Below are positions 18,886 to 26,903 of a DNA stretch of 44,069 nucleotides, piece by piece. Every line of letters starts with the position of its first letter. Positions within the stretch are counted from its first letter, which is position 1. Both the position numbers and the translations under genes were made by a program. The DNA comes from Dongia mobilis (GTDB taxonomy: Bacteria; Pseudomonadota; Alphaproteobacteria; Dongiales; Dongiaceae). The notes under the pieces were generated by a model. That model was not told the origin of the DNA. It did no database searches and was given only the letters and a program-made list of their open reading frames with translations. Where the stretch lies: contig NZ_CAMDRA010000005.1 in assembly GCF_945906275.1 (NCBI RefSeq), positions 1 through 44,069 on the forward strand, given 5' to 3'.

Positions 18886-20205
18886 TCATACCCGGGTCAT
18901 ATCCGGCAGCAGGCGGCCATCGCCTGCGGTCATGAACTGGGCCCAGCCATCCAGGGATTGGAACGTCTCGCGTTCCGTGCCGGTCAGCCAGCATTGCGCC
19001 TGGAGCGCCTGCAACTCGGCAAAGAGGGCATCGCGGCGCTGGCGGTCGAGATGGGCCGCTACTTCATCGAGGAGCAGCACCGGCGCTTCGCCGCGGCGTT
19101 TGGTCGACAGCCGCGCCTCGGCGAGGATGATCGCCACCAGCAGGGCCTTCTGCTCGCCGGTCGAACCATCGCCGGCGCGCAAGGGGACTCCCCCTAGATG
19201 GCGACCCGAGAGCGTCACGACACGGTCGGAGCGGTGCGTGCCCCATTGTGTCACACCGCTCTCGGCATCGCTCTGGCGGGCGGCGGCGAGGCGCGCTTTC
19301 AGCAGATCCTCGGCTTCCAGCGCCGGCATGAAATCCAGCGAGGCTTCGACGGCGCCGGCCACGGCGAGGTCGGCCTGCGGGAAGGGGCCCACGGCTTCCG
19401 CCATGGCGGCGTTGAGGCTGGTGCTGGCATCGAGCCTTGCCGCCGCGATGGCGACGGCTTGTCCCGCCATCTCGGCTTCAAGCCCGGAGAGCCAGGCGTT
19501 CATGTCGCCGCCGGGGGCGGTGGGACCTTCGCCGCGCAGGAGGCGGGCGCGTTCGCGCATGGCCTGTTCGTAGGCAGCCACACGGGCGGCATGGGTGGGG
19601 TCGAGGCCATAGACCAGCCGGTCGAGGAAGCGGCGGCGCGAGGAGGTCGCCTCACTGAACAGCCGGTCCATTTGCGGGGTGAGCCACAGCACGGTGAGGA
19701 TTTCGGCAAAGCTCGCCTGGCTGCGGACATTGGCGCCGTTGATGCGCGAGATGCGGCGCTCGCGTCCGCTCTGGGCCAGGGCCAGCGGATCGCGGCCGGT
19801 GCCCATGGCATGTTCGCCGCCACGGCCCTGGTAACGGGCGTGGACCGCCCAGGCGATGCCGCCCTGGCGCGCGAAACCATCCTGCGTCTCGGTACTGTGC
19901 ACGCCTGCGTGATTGCCGGCATTGCGGAACTCGATCTCGGCGATGGTCGCTTGGCGCAGGCCGGAACCGGGCGCGAGATAGGAGAGGGCTTCCAGGAGAT
20001 TGGTCTTGCCGGCACCATTGCGCCCCGTCAGCACGATGGCGCCGAGGCCACGATCGAGTCCGGTTTCCAGCCCCACCTCGCGGTAATTGCGGAACGACGT
20101 CAGCGAGAGGTATGAAAATCCGTTCGCCACCTGCGTACCTGTGCCCGACACGACCCGATGGGGCGTGATGTGGGTGATGTCGGTTCCGCGCTCGGCGACC
20201 GACAT
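18886..20205 (-). CDS. recF: DNA replication and repair protein RecF
   Basis: SMC-like ATPase that helps load RecA at gaps; 439 residues from the ATG at 20205, four bases after the dnaN stop. A GTG at 20217 would add four residues and overlap dnaN. Walker A is GRNGAGKTNLLEA, the signature is GSTGEQKALLVA and Walker B is VLLLDEVAAHLD. The conserved LTSFRNY start is preceded by about 35 extra residues (rich in Thr, Val and Gly), making the protein longer than the usual 360-380. The extension could be real or reflect a later start, but no better in-frame ATG is seen. Confidence 0.95.
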   Translation of the reverse strand: MSVAERGTDITHITPHRVVSGTGTQVANGFSYLSLTSFRNYREVGLETGLDRGLGAIVLTGRNGAGKTNLLEALSYLAPGSGLRQATIAEIEFRNAGNHAGVHSTETQDGFARQGGIAWAVHARYQGRGGEHAMGTGRDPLALAQSGRERRISRINGANVRSQASFAEILTVLWLTPQMDRLFSEATSSRRRFLDRLVYGLDPTHAARVAAYEQAMRERARLLRGEGPTAPGGDMNAWLSGLEAEMAGQAVAIAAARLDASTSLNAAMAEAVGPFPQADLAVAGAVEASLDFMPALEAEDLLKARLAAARQSDAESGVTQWGTHRSDRVVTLSGRHLGGVPLRAGDGSTGEQKALLVAIILAEARLSTKRRGEAPVLLLDEVAAHLDRQRRDALFAELQALQAQCWLTGTERETFQSLDGWAQFMTAGDGRLLPDMTRV

Positions 20206-20209
20206 TGCC

Positions 20210-21328
20210 TCACACACGCATCGGCATCAGCACATAGAGTGCCTGGGCATCCGCCATGTCGCGCAGCAGAGTGGGGGCCACGGAATCGGCGAGTTTCAGC
20301 TCCAGGCCCTGGCCCTCGATCTCATCGGCGACATCGAGCAGATATTTCGAGTTGAAGCCGATTTCCATCGGCTGGCCGTCATACTTCACCTCGATTTCTT
20401 CCGAGGCGCTGCCATTCTCGGCGCTGGTGGCCGAGAGGGTAAGCGTGCCCGGCTTGAGGCTGAGCTTCACCGCGCGCGACTTCTCGCTGGAGATCGTGGA
20501 GACGCGGTCGACAGCGTCGCGGAATTCCTTGCGGTCCACTTCGAGGATCTTGTCGTTGGCGGTGGGAATGACGCGCTGATAATCGGGGAAAGATCCGTCG
20601 ATCAGCTTCGAGGTCAGCACCACGTCGGCAAAGGCGAAGCGGATGCGGCTGTCGGAAAGGGAGACGTCGACCGTGCCGTCGAAATCCTCAATGAGTTTCC
20701 GCACCTCGTTGACCATCTTGCGCGGCACGATGACGCCGGGAATGCTCTCGGCGCCCTCGGGCAGCGGCATCTCGACCCGCGCCAGGCGATGGCCGTCGGT
20801 CGCCACCGCGCGCAGGCTGGTCTGCTTGCCGGCGGCATAGGCGTGGACATAGATGCCGTTGAGGTAATAGCGCGTCTCTTCCGTCGAGATCGCGAACTTG
20901 GTGCGATCGATGAGGCCTTTGAGGTCGGCGGCGGAGAGCGGGAATTTGTGGGGCAAGTCGCCGGCATGGATGGCCGGGAAATCCTCCTTGGGCAGGGTCG
21001 CCAGGGCAAAGCGCGAGCGGCCGGCTTTCACCGTGACCTGCTGGCCGTCTGCCGCAAGCTCGATCTGGACCTGGGCGCCTTCCTGCAGCTTGCGGACGAT
21101 GTCGTAGAGCGTGTGGGCGGGCACCGTGGCGGCCCCGGGGGCGGCGATATCGGCCGGCACCTTTTCCACGACCGCGAGGTCCATGTCGGTGGCGGTCAGG
21201 GCGAGTTGCCCGTCCTTGGCCTCGGCCAGCACGTTGGAGAGGATGGGAATGGTGTTGCGGCGCTCGACAACGCTCTGCACGTGGCCCAGCGCCTTCAGCA
21301 GGAGGGTCCGTTCGATGGTCAGTTTCAT
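20210..21328 (-). CDS. dnaN: DNA polymerase III beta subunit (sliding clamp)
   Basis: 372 residues, the standard length for the ring-shaped clamp that tethers the replicase. It begins MKLTIERTLLLKALGHVQSVVERRNTIPILSN and ends YVLMPMRV, both hallmark DnaN termini; three clamp domains of about 120 residues fit. It is followed by recF at four bases. It is separated from dnaA by 286 bases holding its own likely promoter, so it need not depend on dnaA transcription. Confidence 0.98.
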   Translation of the reverse strand: MKLTIERTLLLKALGHVQSVVERRNTIPILSNVLAEAKDGQLALTATDMDLAVVEKVPADIAAPGAATVPAHTLYDIVRKLQEGAQVQIELAADGQQVTVKAGRSRFALATLPKEDFPAIHAGDLPHKFPLSAADLKGLIDRTKFAISTEETRYYLNGIYVHAYAAGKQTSLRAVATDGHRLARVEMPLPEGAESIPGVIVPRKMVNEVRKLIEDFDGTVDVSLSDSRIRFAFADVVLTSKLIDGSFPDYQRVIPTANDKILEVDRKEFRDAVDRVSTISSEKSRAVKLSLKPGTLTLSATSAENGSASEEIEVKYDGQPMEIGFNSKYLLDVADEIEGQGLELKLADSVAPTLLRDMADAQALYVLMPMRV

Positions 21329-21499
21329 GGCCTAACTCAACCCTGTTTCTGGCCGCTGGCGGGACCCGCCACACCGGGCCGATGAGGCCTCGCATGCGGG
21401 TTCCGACGCCGTCGGTCCGATCGTTTCCAACCTTGCCTGAAGATCCCCCGCGCAAGGCGGCATAGGCCGAATCGGCCGATGTTTTCCAGCAAGTGGGAG

Positions 21500-21508
21500 A
21501 TTATAGCA
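21500..21508 (-). promoter_or_regulatory. Extended -10 promoter for dnaN
   Basis: The minus strand reads TGCTATAAT: a perfect TATAAT (21500-21505) with the TGn extension (21506-21508). No good -35 box is at the right distance (CTGTTG with 17-base spacing), which is usual for extended -10 promoters. It implies a leader of about 165 bases. The remaining dnaA-dnaN gap has a short hairpin (TGCCGG-AGGT-CCGGCA, 21552-21567) that may lie in the dnaA 3' end. Confidence 0.5.
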
Positions 21509-21614
21509 GGTTAGGCCCCGGGCAACAGGGTTTTATGGCCCGGAATGACCCTGCCGGAGGTCCGGCAAGCCCGCAGAAATCCTCGATAAAGCGCCCGGAA
21601 AATCCGGCTGGAAA

Positions 21615-23108
21615 TCAGCCTTCCAGCATGCGCTTCAGGAGGTCGATATCCTCGGAAAAGGAGATGTCGCCAGCTGCCAGTTCCTCGACCTTTTTCACGG
21701 CGTGCATCACGGTCGTATGATCTCGCCCGCCGAAGGAGCGACCGATATCGGGGAGCGATTTGGTGGTCAGCTGCTTGGCGAGATACATGGCGATCTGGCG
21801 CGGGCGCGAGACCTGGCGAGCGCGCCTGGGCGAGCTCATGTCGGCAAGCTTGATGTTGTAATGCTCGGCCACGCGGCGCTGGATCTCCTCGATGGTGACG
21901 GAGCGATCGTTGGCGCGCAGCAGGTCCTTCAGCAGTTCCTGGGCGGATTCGACCGAGACCGGACGGCCGACCAAGGTCGCATGCGCGATGATGCGGGTGA
22001 GGGCGCCTTCCAGTTCGCGCACGTTCGATGAGATGCGGTGGGCGAGGAATTCCAGCACTTTGCTGGGAATCTGGATCGGCGCCTGTTCGGCCTTGGCCTG
22101 CAGGATGCCGAGGCGCAGTTCGTAGGTGGTCGGATGGATGTCCGCCACCAGGCCCCAGCCGAAGCGCGTGCGCATGCGCTCCTCGAGCCCCTGAAGGTCC
22201 GAGGGCGATTTGTCGGCCGAGAGCACCACCTGCTTGTTCTGGTCAAAGAGCGCGTTGAAGGTATGGAAGAATTCTTCCTGGGTCGATTCCTTGCCAATGA
22301 TGAACTGCACATCGTCGACCATCAGCACGTCCACGGAACGGAACAGTTCCTTGAAGGCCATGGTGTTCTTGTTCCGCAACGCGCGGATGAACTGGTACAT
22401 GAACTTCTCGGCGGAGAGATAGATGACCCGCTTTTGCGGCTGCTTCTTCTTGATGTGATGCGCGATGGCATGCATGAGATGCGTCTTGCCGAGGCCGACG
22501 CCACCATAGAGAAACAGCGGATTGAACGGCACAACGTCGGATTCGGCGACGCGGATCGCCGCCGCGTGGGCGAGTTCGTTGGACTTGCCGACCACGAAAT
22601 TGTCGAAGGTCAGGCGCGGATCCAGCGTGGCGCTCACTTCGGCAAGACCGTCGGCCTCGGCCTGGCTCACCGCCGACATGACCCCCTGGCGGTCATTGGC
22701 GGCAGGTCCATCGACGGTCGCAGGGGAAGGCGCATTGCCGGTCGCAAAATCGTCCGCCGTCGCATCATCGACGGCGGCTGTGTCGCGGCTGTCGACGATC
22801 ACCTCGACCGAGCGGATCTCCGGGCATTCGCTGCACCACAGTGCCATGATCCGGTCGGCGTAATGCGTCGCCACCCAGTCGCGCATGAAGCGCGACGGCA
22901 CGGCCACGCGCAGATCCTGCCCACGGCGGCCGGCAAGTGTGAGCGGCTTCAGCCAGGAGCGGAACGTGGCCTCGCCGAACTCGGCGCGCAGCCGGCCGCG
23001 CACCCGGGCCCATTGCGCGTTGAGGAGCGAATCGCTGCCCGCTTCGATCATGGCCTTGCCCCCTAACCCCAGATTCATCTCGTCGTTGCGGCTCATGATG
23101 CTGCTCAT
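21615..23108 (-). CDS. dnaA: Chromosomal replication initiator protein DnaA
   Basis: 497 residues from the ATG at 23108. Domain I starts with QWARVRGRLRAEFGEATFRSWL; a long Ala/Asp-rich linker follows (roughly residues 95-165); the AAA+ domain has Walker A GGVGLGKTHLMHA (about residue 200) and Walker B VLMVDDVQFI; the C-terminal DNA-binding helix-turn-helix has GRDHTTVMHAVKKVEE. Later in-frame ATGs exist (23096, 23078, 23051), but 23108 overlaps the stop of the upstream rhodanese gene as TGATG, a coupled start. It is the first gene of the replication cluster. Confidence 0.95.
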   Translation of the reverse strand: MSSIMSRNDEMNLGLGGKAMIEAGSDSLLNAQWARVRGRLRAEFGEATFRSWLKPLTLAGRRGQDLRVAVPSRFMRDWVATHYADRIMALWCSECPEIRSVEVIVDSRDTAAVDDATADDFATGNAPSPATVDGPAANDRQGVMSAVSQAEADGLAEVSATLDPRLTFDNFVVGKSNELAHAAAIRVAESDVVPFNPLFLYGGVGLGKTHLMHAIAHHIKKKQPQKRVIYLSAEKFMYQFIRALRNKNTMAFKELFRSVDVLMVDDVQFIIGKESTQEEFFHTFNALFDQNKQVVLSADKSPSDLQGLEERMRTRFGWGLVADIHPTTYELRLGILQAKAEQAPIQIPSKVLEFLAHRISSNVRELEGALTRIIAHATLVGRPVSVESAQELLKDLLRANDRSVTIEEIQRRVAEHYNIKLADMSSPRRARQVSRPRQIAMYLAKQLTTKSLPDIGRSFGGRDHTTVMHAVKKVEELAAGDISFSEDIDLLKRMLEG

Positions 23109-23536
23109 CAGTCCTGCACCCAGGGAAGGTCCGCGACCTTCCAGCCATTGGCGCGGCCACGATGGCTGCCAGCATCCTTGTCGCCCTCGAATCCACCGCT
23201 GATGTTGAAGCAGGGGCCAAGGCCGACCTCGGTCATGGCGATGGCGGCCGCCCGCGACCGCGCGCCCGACCGGCACAGAAAATAGAGCGGCCCTGCCGCC
23301 TCGCCCAACTGGGCCTTCACATTGCCGACGAAATCGGCATCGACCGCCATGTTGGGATAGACCTGCCAGGAGGCGAGGATCACCTTCTTGCCGATGGGGG
23401 AAAGGTCGGGAATGCCGACAAAGCTCCATTCCGGCTGGGTGCGGACGTCGATCAGGCGCGCCTGCGGGGTGCTGACGAGGGCGTCCCAGGCAGTCTGCGG
23501 CGTGACATCGCCCGCATAGGTTCCAGTGTTGCTCAT
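23108..23536 (-). CDS. Rhodanese-like domain protein upstream of dnaA
   Basis: 142 residues, single rhodanese domain. It shows LIDVRTQPEWSFVGIP and the active loop FLCRSGARSRAAA with Cys 88, so sulfur transfer (or arsenate/phosphatase-like chemistry) is possible. No signal peptide is seen. I used the ATG at 23536, which leaves a GGGGGA stretch ahead of it. Its TGA shares a base with the dnaA ATG, so the two are probably translated together. The reason for a sulfur-transfer protein in the initiator operon is unknown. Confidence 0.9.
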   Translation of the reverse strand: MSNTGTYAGDVTPQTAWDALVSTPQARLIDVRTQPEWSFVGIPDLSPIGKKVILASWQVYPNMAVDADFVGNVKAQLGEAAGPLYFLCRSGARSRAAAIAMTEVGLGPCFNISGGFEGDKDAGSHRGRANGWKVADLPWVQD

Positions 23537-24227
23537 GCCGTGATCCCCCAACAAACGTCATTTCCGCCACCGCATAGGAGTCAAGCGCCATAAGGCGGCG
23601 TGGCACCCGGATCGGCGGCGGTCTTAATGGTTAACTTAAGCCCGGCCCCCGAACCTGTTGGGATCGGGTGAGTAAGGCTGCAACCAATGCGCGATTATTC
23701 CATGAAGGCGCGCAATGTAGCCGTGACTTGGTTGCCACAGGTGGAGATGGGGGAAAACAGGCGCTGAAAGGAGTCCAGACCGCGTGAATCTGGTGGCTTT
23801 CCGGCGGTCACTGGCGAGCTTGGCGGAGATACCGCGGCAGCTTCGGCAAGCGAACGGATGAAACGTGGCTTCACGCATCATAGATCTTTGTTTTTTATAG
23901 CAAATTTTCCCGTGATTGAGCTCGTTCCGAGCCCCGGCCAACGCCCTGTCTCGCGGCCGAAAGGGACTCTACGCGCGCACAATAGTGCATGCAACAAGTC
24001 CGAATCGAGAACGAGGGGGAATCTACTCTTGGCACCCTCTCTGTGGCCTAAACATCACAGATTCAACAGCTGATTCTGGTCGAACCGCTACAACGGATGG
24101 TGTCGTATCGGCTAAACAGCCACAAACGGCAACCGCGGCCCTCGGAGAGGTGCCGCGGTTTACGCGATAGCTGCCAGACCCTTACGGGCCGGGTTTCAGA
24201 TGGGACCTGAGAACGGCCCCGCCTATT
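23537..24227. other. Gene-free region between rpsT and the rhodanese-dnaA operon
   Basis: About 690 bases with no credible gene; the open frames here lack family resemblance and ribosome sites. It must hold the promoter of the rhodanese-dnaA operon and the 3' end of rpsT. Visible items: an AT-rich run at 23881-23912; an inverted CTTAA/TTAAG repeat at 23623-23640; and a GC-rich hairpin at 24131-24160. Reading both strands I found no TTATNCACA DnaA box, even with one mismatch, so I cannot call it oriC. Confidence 0.6.
24131..24160 (-). terminator. GC-rich hairpin, possible rpsT terminator
   Basis: AACCGCGG (24131-24138) pairs perfectly with CCGCGGTT (24153-24160); inside, CCTC and GAGG can pair again. 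It lies 68 bases past the rpsT stop on the minus strand. The T content after it on that strand is modest (GCCGTTTGTGG), so termination is plausible but not certain; a structured RNA element is the alternative. Confidence 0.4.
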
Positions 24228-24491
24228 TCAGGCGAGGGTGCGCAGACGCTTGGTCAGGCGGGACATCTTGCGGGCGGCGGTGTTCTTGTGCACCACGCCC
24301 TTGACGACGCCACGGGCCAATTCCGGCTGCGCTGCCTTAAGCGCTGCTTCGGCTTCGGCCTTGTTGCCGCTGGCGATGGCCATCTCGGCCTTCTTCACGG
24401 CGGTCTTCAAACGGCTGTTGTTGGTGCGGTTGCGCGCCGTGCTGACGACGGTCTGACGGATGCGCTTTTCCGCTGATTTGTGATGAGCCAT
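24228..24491 (-). CDS. rpsT: 30S ribosomal protein S20
   Basis: 87 residues, very basic. It begins MAHHKSAEKRIRQ and contains RNRTNNSRLKTAVKK and HKNTAARKMSRLTKRL, the diagnostic S20 segments; it binds 16S rRNA in the small subunit. The start at 24491 is fixed by family alignment; the frame stays open further upstream but that part is leader. A consensus promoter sits about 45 bases ahead. The gene lies next to dnaA, a common alphaproteobacterial arrangement. Confidence 0.98.
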   Translation of the reverse strand: MAHHKSAEKRIRQTVVSTARNRTNNSRLKTAVKKAEMAIASGNKAEAEAALKAAQPELARGVVKGVVHKNTAARKMSRLTKRLRTLA

Positions 24492-24536
24492 GGGGCAATA
24501 CCTGCTTTGAAACGTAAGAAATTCTATTGGCGGCGG

Positions 24537-24565
24537 GTTATACAGAGGGTGGCCCCACCCGTCAA
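24537..24565 (-). promoter_or_regulatory. Sigma70 promoter for rpsT
   Basis: On the minus strand TTGACG (24560-24565), a 17-base spacer and TATAAC (24537-24542): 5 of 6 matches in each box with ideal spacing. Transcription should start near 24530, giving a leader of about 39 bases. Such strength suits a ribosomal protein gene. Confidence 0.85.
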
Positions 24566-24660
24566 CCGGTGCCGTGGAGCGGCAATCCGGCGCCGGGCTC
24601 CGCCCCGGATAATAGTGTGTGCCCTGCATCCGACGCAGGGGGCGATCCTACTGAAATCAT

Positions 24661-24679
24661 TGGACTTGGGGCAAGTCCA
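24661..24679 (+). repeat. Perfect inverted repeat in the dapF leader
   Basis: TGGACTTG-GGG-CAAGTCCA is an 8-base perfect inverted repeat with a 3-base loop, 30 bases before the first dapF ATG. It may be a leader hairpin or an operator. No T run follows, so it is not a simple terminator. Confidence 0.45.
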
Positions 24680-24702
24680 CCGGCATAACCACACGAGTTC
24701 AA

Positions 24703-24726
24703 GCCAGGATGACCGCCAGGATGACC
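24703..24726 (+). repeat. Tandem 12-base duplication spanning the dapF ribosome site and start
   Basis: GCCAGGATGACC occurs twice without a gap (24703-24714 and 24715-24726). Each copy carries an AGG and an ATG in the same frame, so dapF has two equivalent start contexts four codons apart. Confidence 0.8.
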
Positions 24727-25578
24727 GCTGTCCCGTTCCTCAAGATGCATGGCCTCGGCAATGATTTTGTCGTGCTGGATGCGCGTCGGCAGAAGCTGAC
24801 CTTGTCGGAACAGCAGCGCCGGCGCCTCGCCGACCGGCATCTGGGGGTCGGTTTCGACCAGATGGTGACGCTGGAGAATCCGGTGACGCCGGGCGCCGAC
24901 GTGTTCATGCGGCTCCACAATGCCGACGGGTCCGAGGCGCGTGCCTGCGGCAACGCCACGCGCTGCATCGCGGCACGCATCATGGGCGAAAAGGCCGATA
25001 GCCAGGTGGTGATCGAGACGGTCGCCGGCCTGCTGCCGGCCGAAGCGCTGCCCAACGGTCATATCGCGGTCGATATGGGACCGGCCCATCTCGACTGGCA
25101 GGATATCCCGGTGGCGGCTGCCTGCGACACGCTGCACATGCCCGTGACGCTGGGGCCGGTTTCCGATCCGGTCGGTGTCAATGTGGGGTCGAGCCACGCG
25201 GTCTTCTTCGTGCCGGATGTGGACGCCATCGACCTGCCGCTGCTGGGGCCGCAGCTGGAGAACCATCCGTTCTTTCCCAAGCGCGCCAATATCGAATTCG
25301 TGCAGATCCTGTCGCCAGCCAGCATGCGCATGCGGGTCTGGGAACGTGGCGCCGGCATTACGCTGGCTTGCGGGTCCGGTGCCTGTGCGACGCTGGTCGC
25401 CGCCGCGCGCCGTGGCCTCACGGGCCGCAAGGGCGAGGTGATCGTCGATGGCGGGACGCTCACCATTGAATGGCTGGAAAACGGCCATGTGCGCATGACC
25501 GGCCCCTGGACCTTGTCCTATGAGGGGGTGATCGATCTCGACAGTCTTGTGAACGGGCCTGTGAACGGCCATGGCTGA
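24709..25578 (+). CDS. dapF: Diaminopimelate epimerase
   Basis: 289 residues; interconverts LL- and meso-diaminopimelate for lysine and peptidoglycan. KMHGLGNDFVVLD opens the fold. The two catalytic cysteines are Cys 80 in ARACGNATRC and Cys 221 in ITLACGSGACAT. Start 24709 or 24721 is undecided, because the start region is a tandem duplication; the family needs only a few residues before KMHG. The end overlaps mtaB by eight bases, the common dapF-mtaB-ftsY arrangement. Confidence 0.97.
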   Translation: MTARMTAVPFLKMHGLGNDFVVLDARRQKLTLSEQQRRRLADRHLGVGFDQMVTLENPVTPGADVFMRLHNADGSEARACGNATRCIAARIMGEKADSQVVIETVAGLLPAEALPNGHIAVDMGPAHLDWQDIPVAAACDTLHMPVTLGPVSDPVGVNVGSSHAVFFVPDVDAIDLPLLGPQLENHPFFPKRANIEFVQILSPASMRMRVWERGAGITLACGSGACATLVAAARRGLTGRKGEVIVDGGTLTIEWLENGHVRMTGPWTLSYEGVIDLDSLVNGPVNGHG

Positions 25579-26878
25579 GGAAACGCTCGCCCCCGTCATC
25601 GAGGCAGCAACGCCAGGTCAGCCGCAGTTGGTGACCTTCGGCTGCCGCTTGAATGCCTTCGAGAGCGAAGTGATCCGCAATCATGCCTCGGCGGCGGGAT
25701 TGAGTGACGCCATCATCATCAACACCTGCGCCGTTACCTCGGAAGCCGAGCGCCAGGCGCGCCAGGCCATCCGCAAGGCGCGCCGCCTCAACCCCACCGC
25801 GCGCATCATCGTCACCGGTTGCGCGGCCCAGATCGCGCCGGAAAAATTCGCGGCGATGGATGAAGTGGACGCGGTCCTCGGCAATGAGGAGAAACTGAAG
25901 GCGGAGAGCTTCACCGCTTTGTCGCTGTCCCGGGAACCGCATGTGGCGGTGGCCGACATCATGACGGTGACGGAAACGGCACCCCATCTCATTTCTGGTT
26001 TCGCCGCGCGCGCCCGCGCCTTCGTCGAGATCCAGCAGGGCTGCGATCATCGCTGCACCTTCTGCATCATCCCGTTCGGCCGCGGCAACAGCCGGTCGGT
26101 GCCGACCGGCGCCATTGTCGAGCAGATCCGCCAGCTAGTCGCGAACGGTGTCCGCGAAGTGGTGCTGACCGGTGTCGACATCACCTCCTATGGCGGCGAT
26201 TTGCCGGGCAAGTCGGGCCTGGGAGCGCTGACGCGGCGGATCCTGACCCTGGTGCCGGAACTGCCGCGCCTGCGTCTGTCGTCGATCGACGTGGTCGAGG
26301 TGGATGACGAACTCCGCCGCCTGATCATTTCCGAAGAACGACTGATGCCGCATCTCCATCTGTCGCTGCAGGCCGGCGACGACATGATCCTGAAGCGCAT
26401 GAAGCGCCGCCACAGCCGCGACGATGCGATCCGCTTCACCTCCGAGATGCTGTCAGCGCGGCCGGACCTGGTGTTCGGCGCCGATCTCATCGCGGGCTTC
26501 CCGACCGAGACGGAGGCGATGTTCGAGAATTCGCTGCGCCTCGTTGAGGATTGCAACCTCACCTTCCTCCATGTCTTCCCCTATTCGGCGCGCAGCGGCA
26601 CGCCGGCCGCGAAGATGCCGCAGGTGCCGGGACCGGTGCGCAAGGCGCGCGCCCAGGCCTTGCGCGCACGCGGCCTTGTCGCCCAGCGCGCCTATTTCGC
26701 GCGCCAGTTCGGTGCCGCCACCCGCGTGCTGGTCGAGAAGTCGGACGGCAATGCCGCCTTCGGTCACAGCGATCATTTCGCCCCCGTCTCGCTGGCTTTC
26801 AGCGCCGTGCCGGGCAGTATCATCGACACCCGCATCAATGGGGCGACGGACGAGCATCTCACCGCCATCGCCGCATGA
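25571..26878 (+). CDS. mtaB: tRNA (N6-L-threonylcarbamoyladenosine(37)-C2)-methylthiotransferase MtaB
   Basis: 435 residues; radical SAM enzyme that methylthiolates t6A37 in tRNA. The N-terminal UPF0004 domain has its three cluster cysteines (Cys 25 in TFGCRLN, Cys 53 in NTCAVTSEAE, Cys 84 in VTGCAAQ). The radical SAM CxxxCxxC is at Cys 158, 162 and 165 (GCDHRCTFCIIP). GRGNSRS and a small C-terminal TRAM-like tail follow. The TFGCRLN and AVTSEAE forms favour MtaB over MiaB or RimO. It sits between dapF and ftsY. Confidence 0.93.
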   Translation: MAEETLAPVIEAATPGQPQLVTFGCRLNAFESEVIRNHASAAGLSDAIIINTCAVTSEAERQARQAIRKARRLNPTARIIVTGCAAQIAPEKFAAMDEVDAVLGNEEKLKAESFTALSLSREPHVAVADIMTVTETAPHLISGFAARARAFVEIQQGCDHRCTFCIIPFGRGNSRSVPTGAIVEQIRQLVANGVREVVLTGVDITSYGGDLPGKSGLGALTRRILTLVPELPRLRLSSIDVVEVDDELRRLIISEERLMPHLHLSLQAGDDMILKRMKRRHSRDDAIRFTSEMLSARPDLVFGADLIAGFPTETEAMFENSLRLVEDCNLTFLHVFPYSARSGTPAAKMPQVPGPVRKARAQALRARGLVAQRAYFARQFGAATRVLVEKSDGNAAFGHSDHFAPVSLAFSAVPGSIIDTRINGATDEHLTAIAA

Positions 26879-26903
26879 TCCAGATTTGCAGTTCCGATCG
26901 CCC

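Noticed and set aside
23730-23739. GTTGCCACAG as a DnaA box
   Set aside because: Three mismatches to TTATCCACA; too weak.
23636-24170. Open frames in the rpsT-rhodanese gap (for example 23636-23941 minus and 23916-24170 plus)
   Set aside because: No ribosome site, no family resemblance and unusual composition; treated as non-coding.
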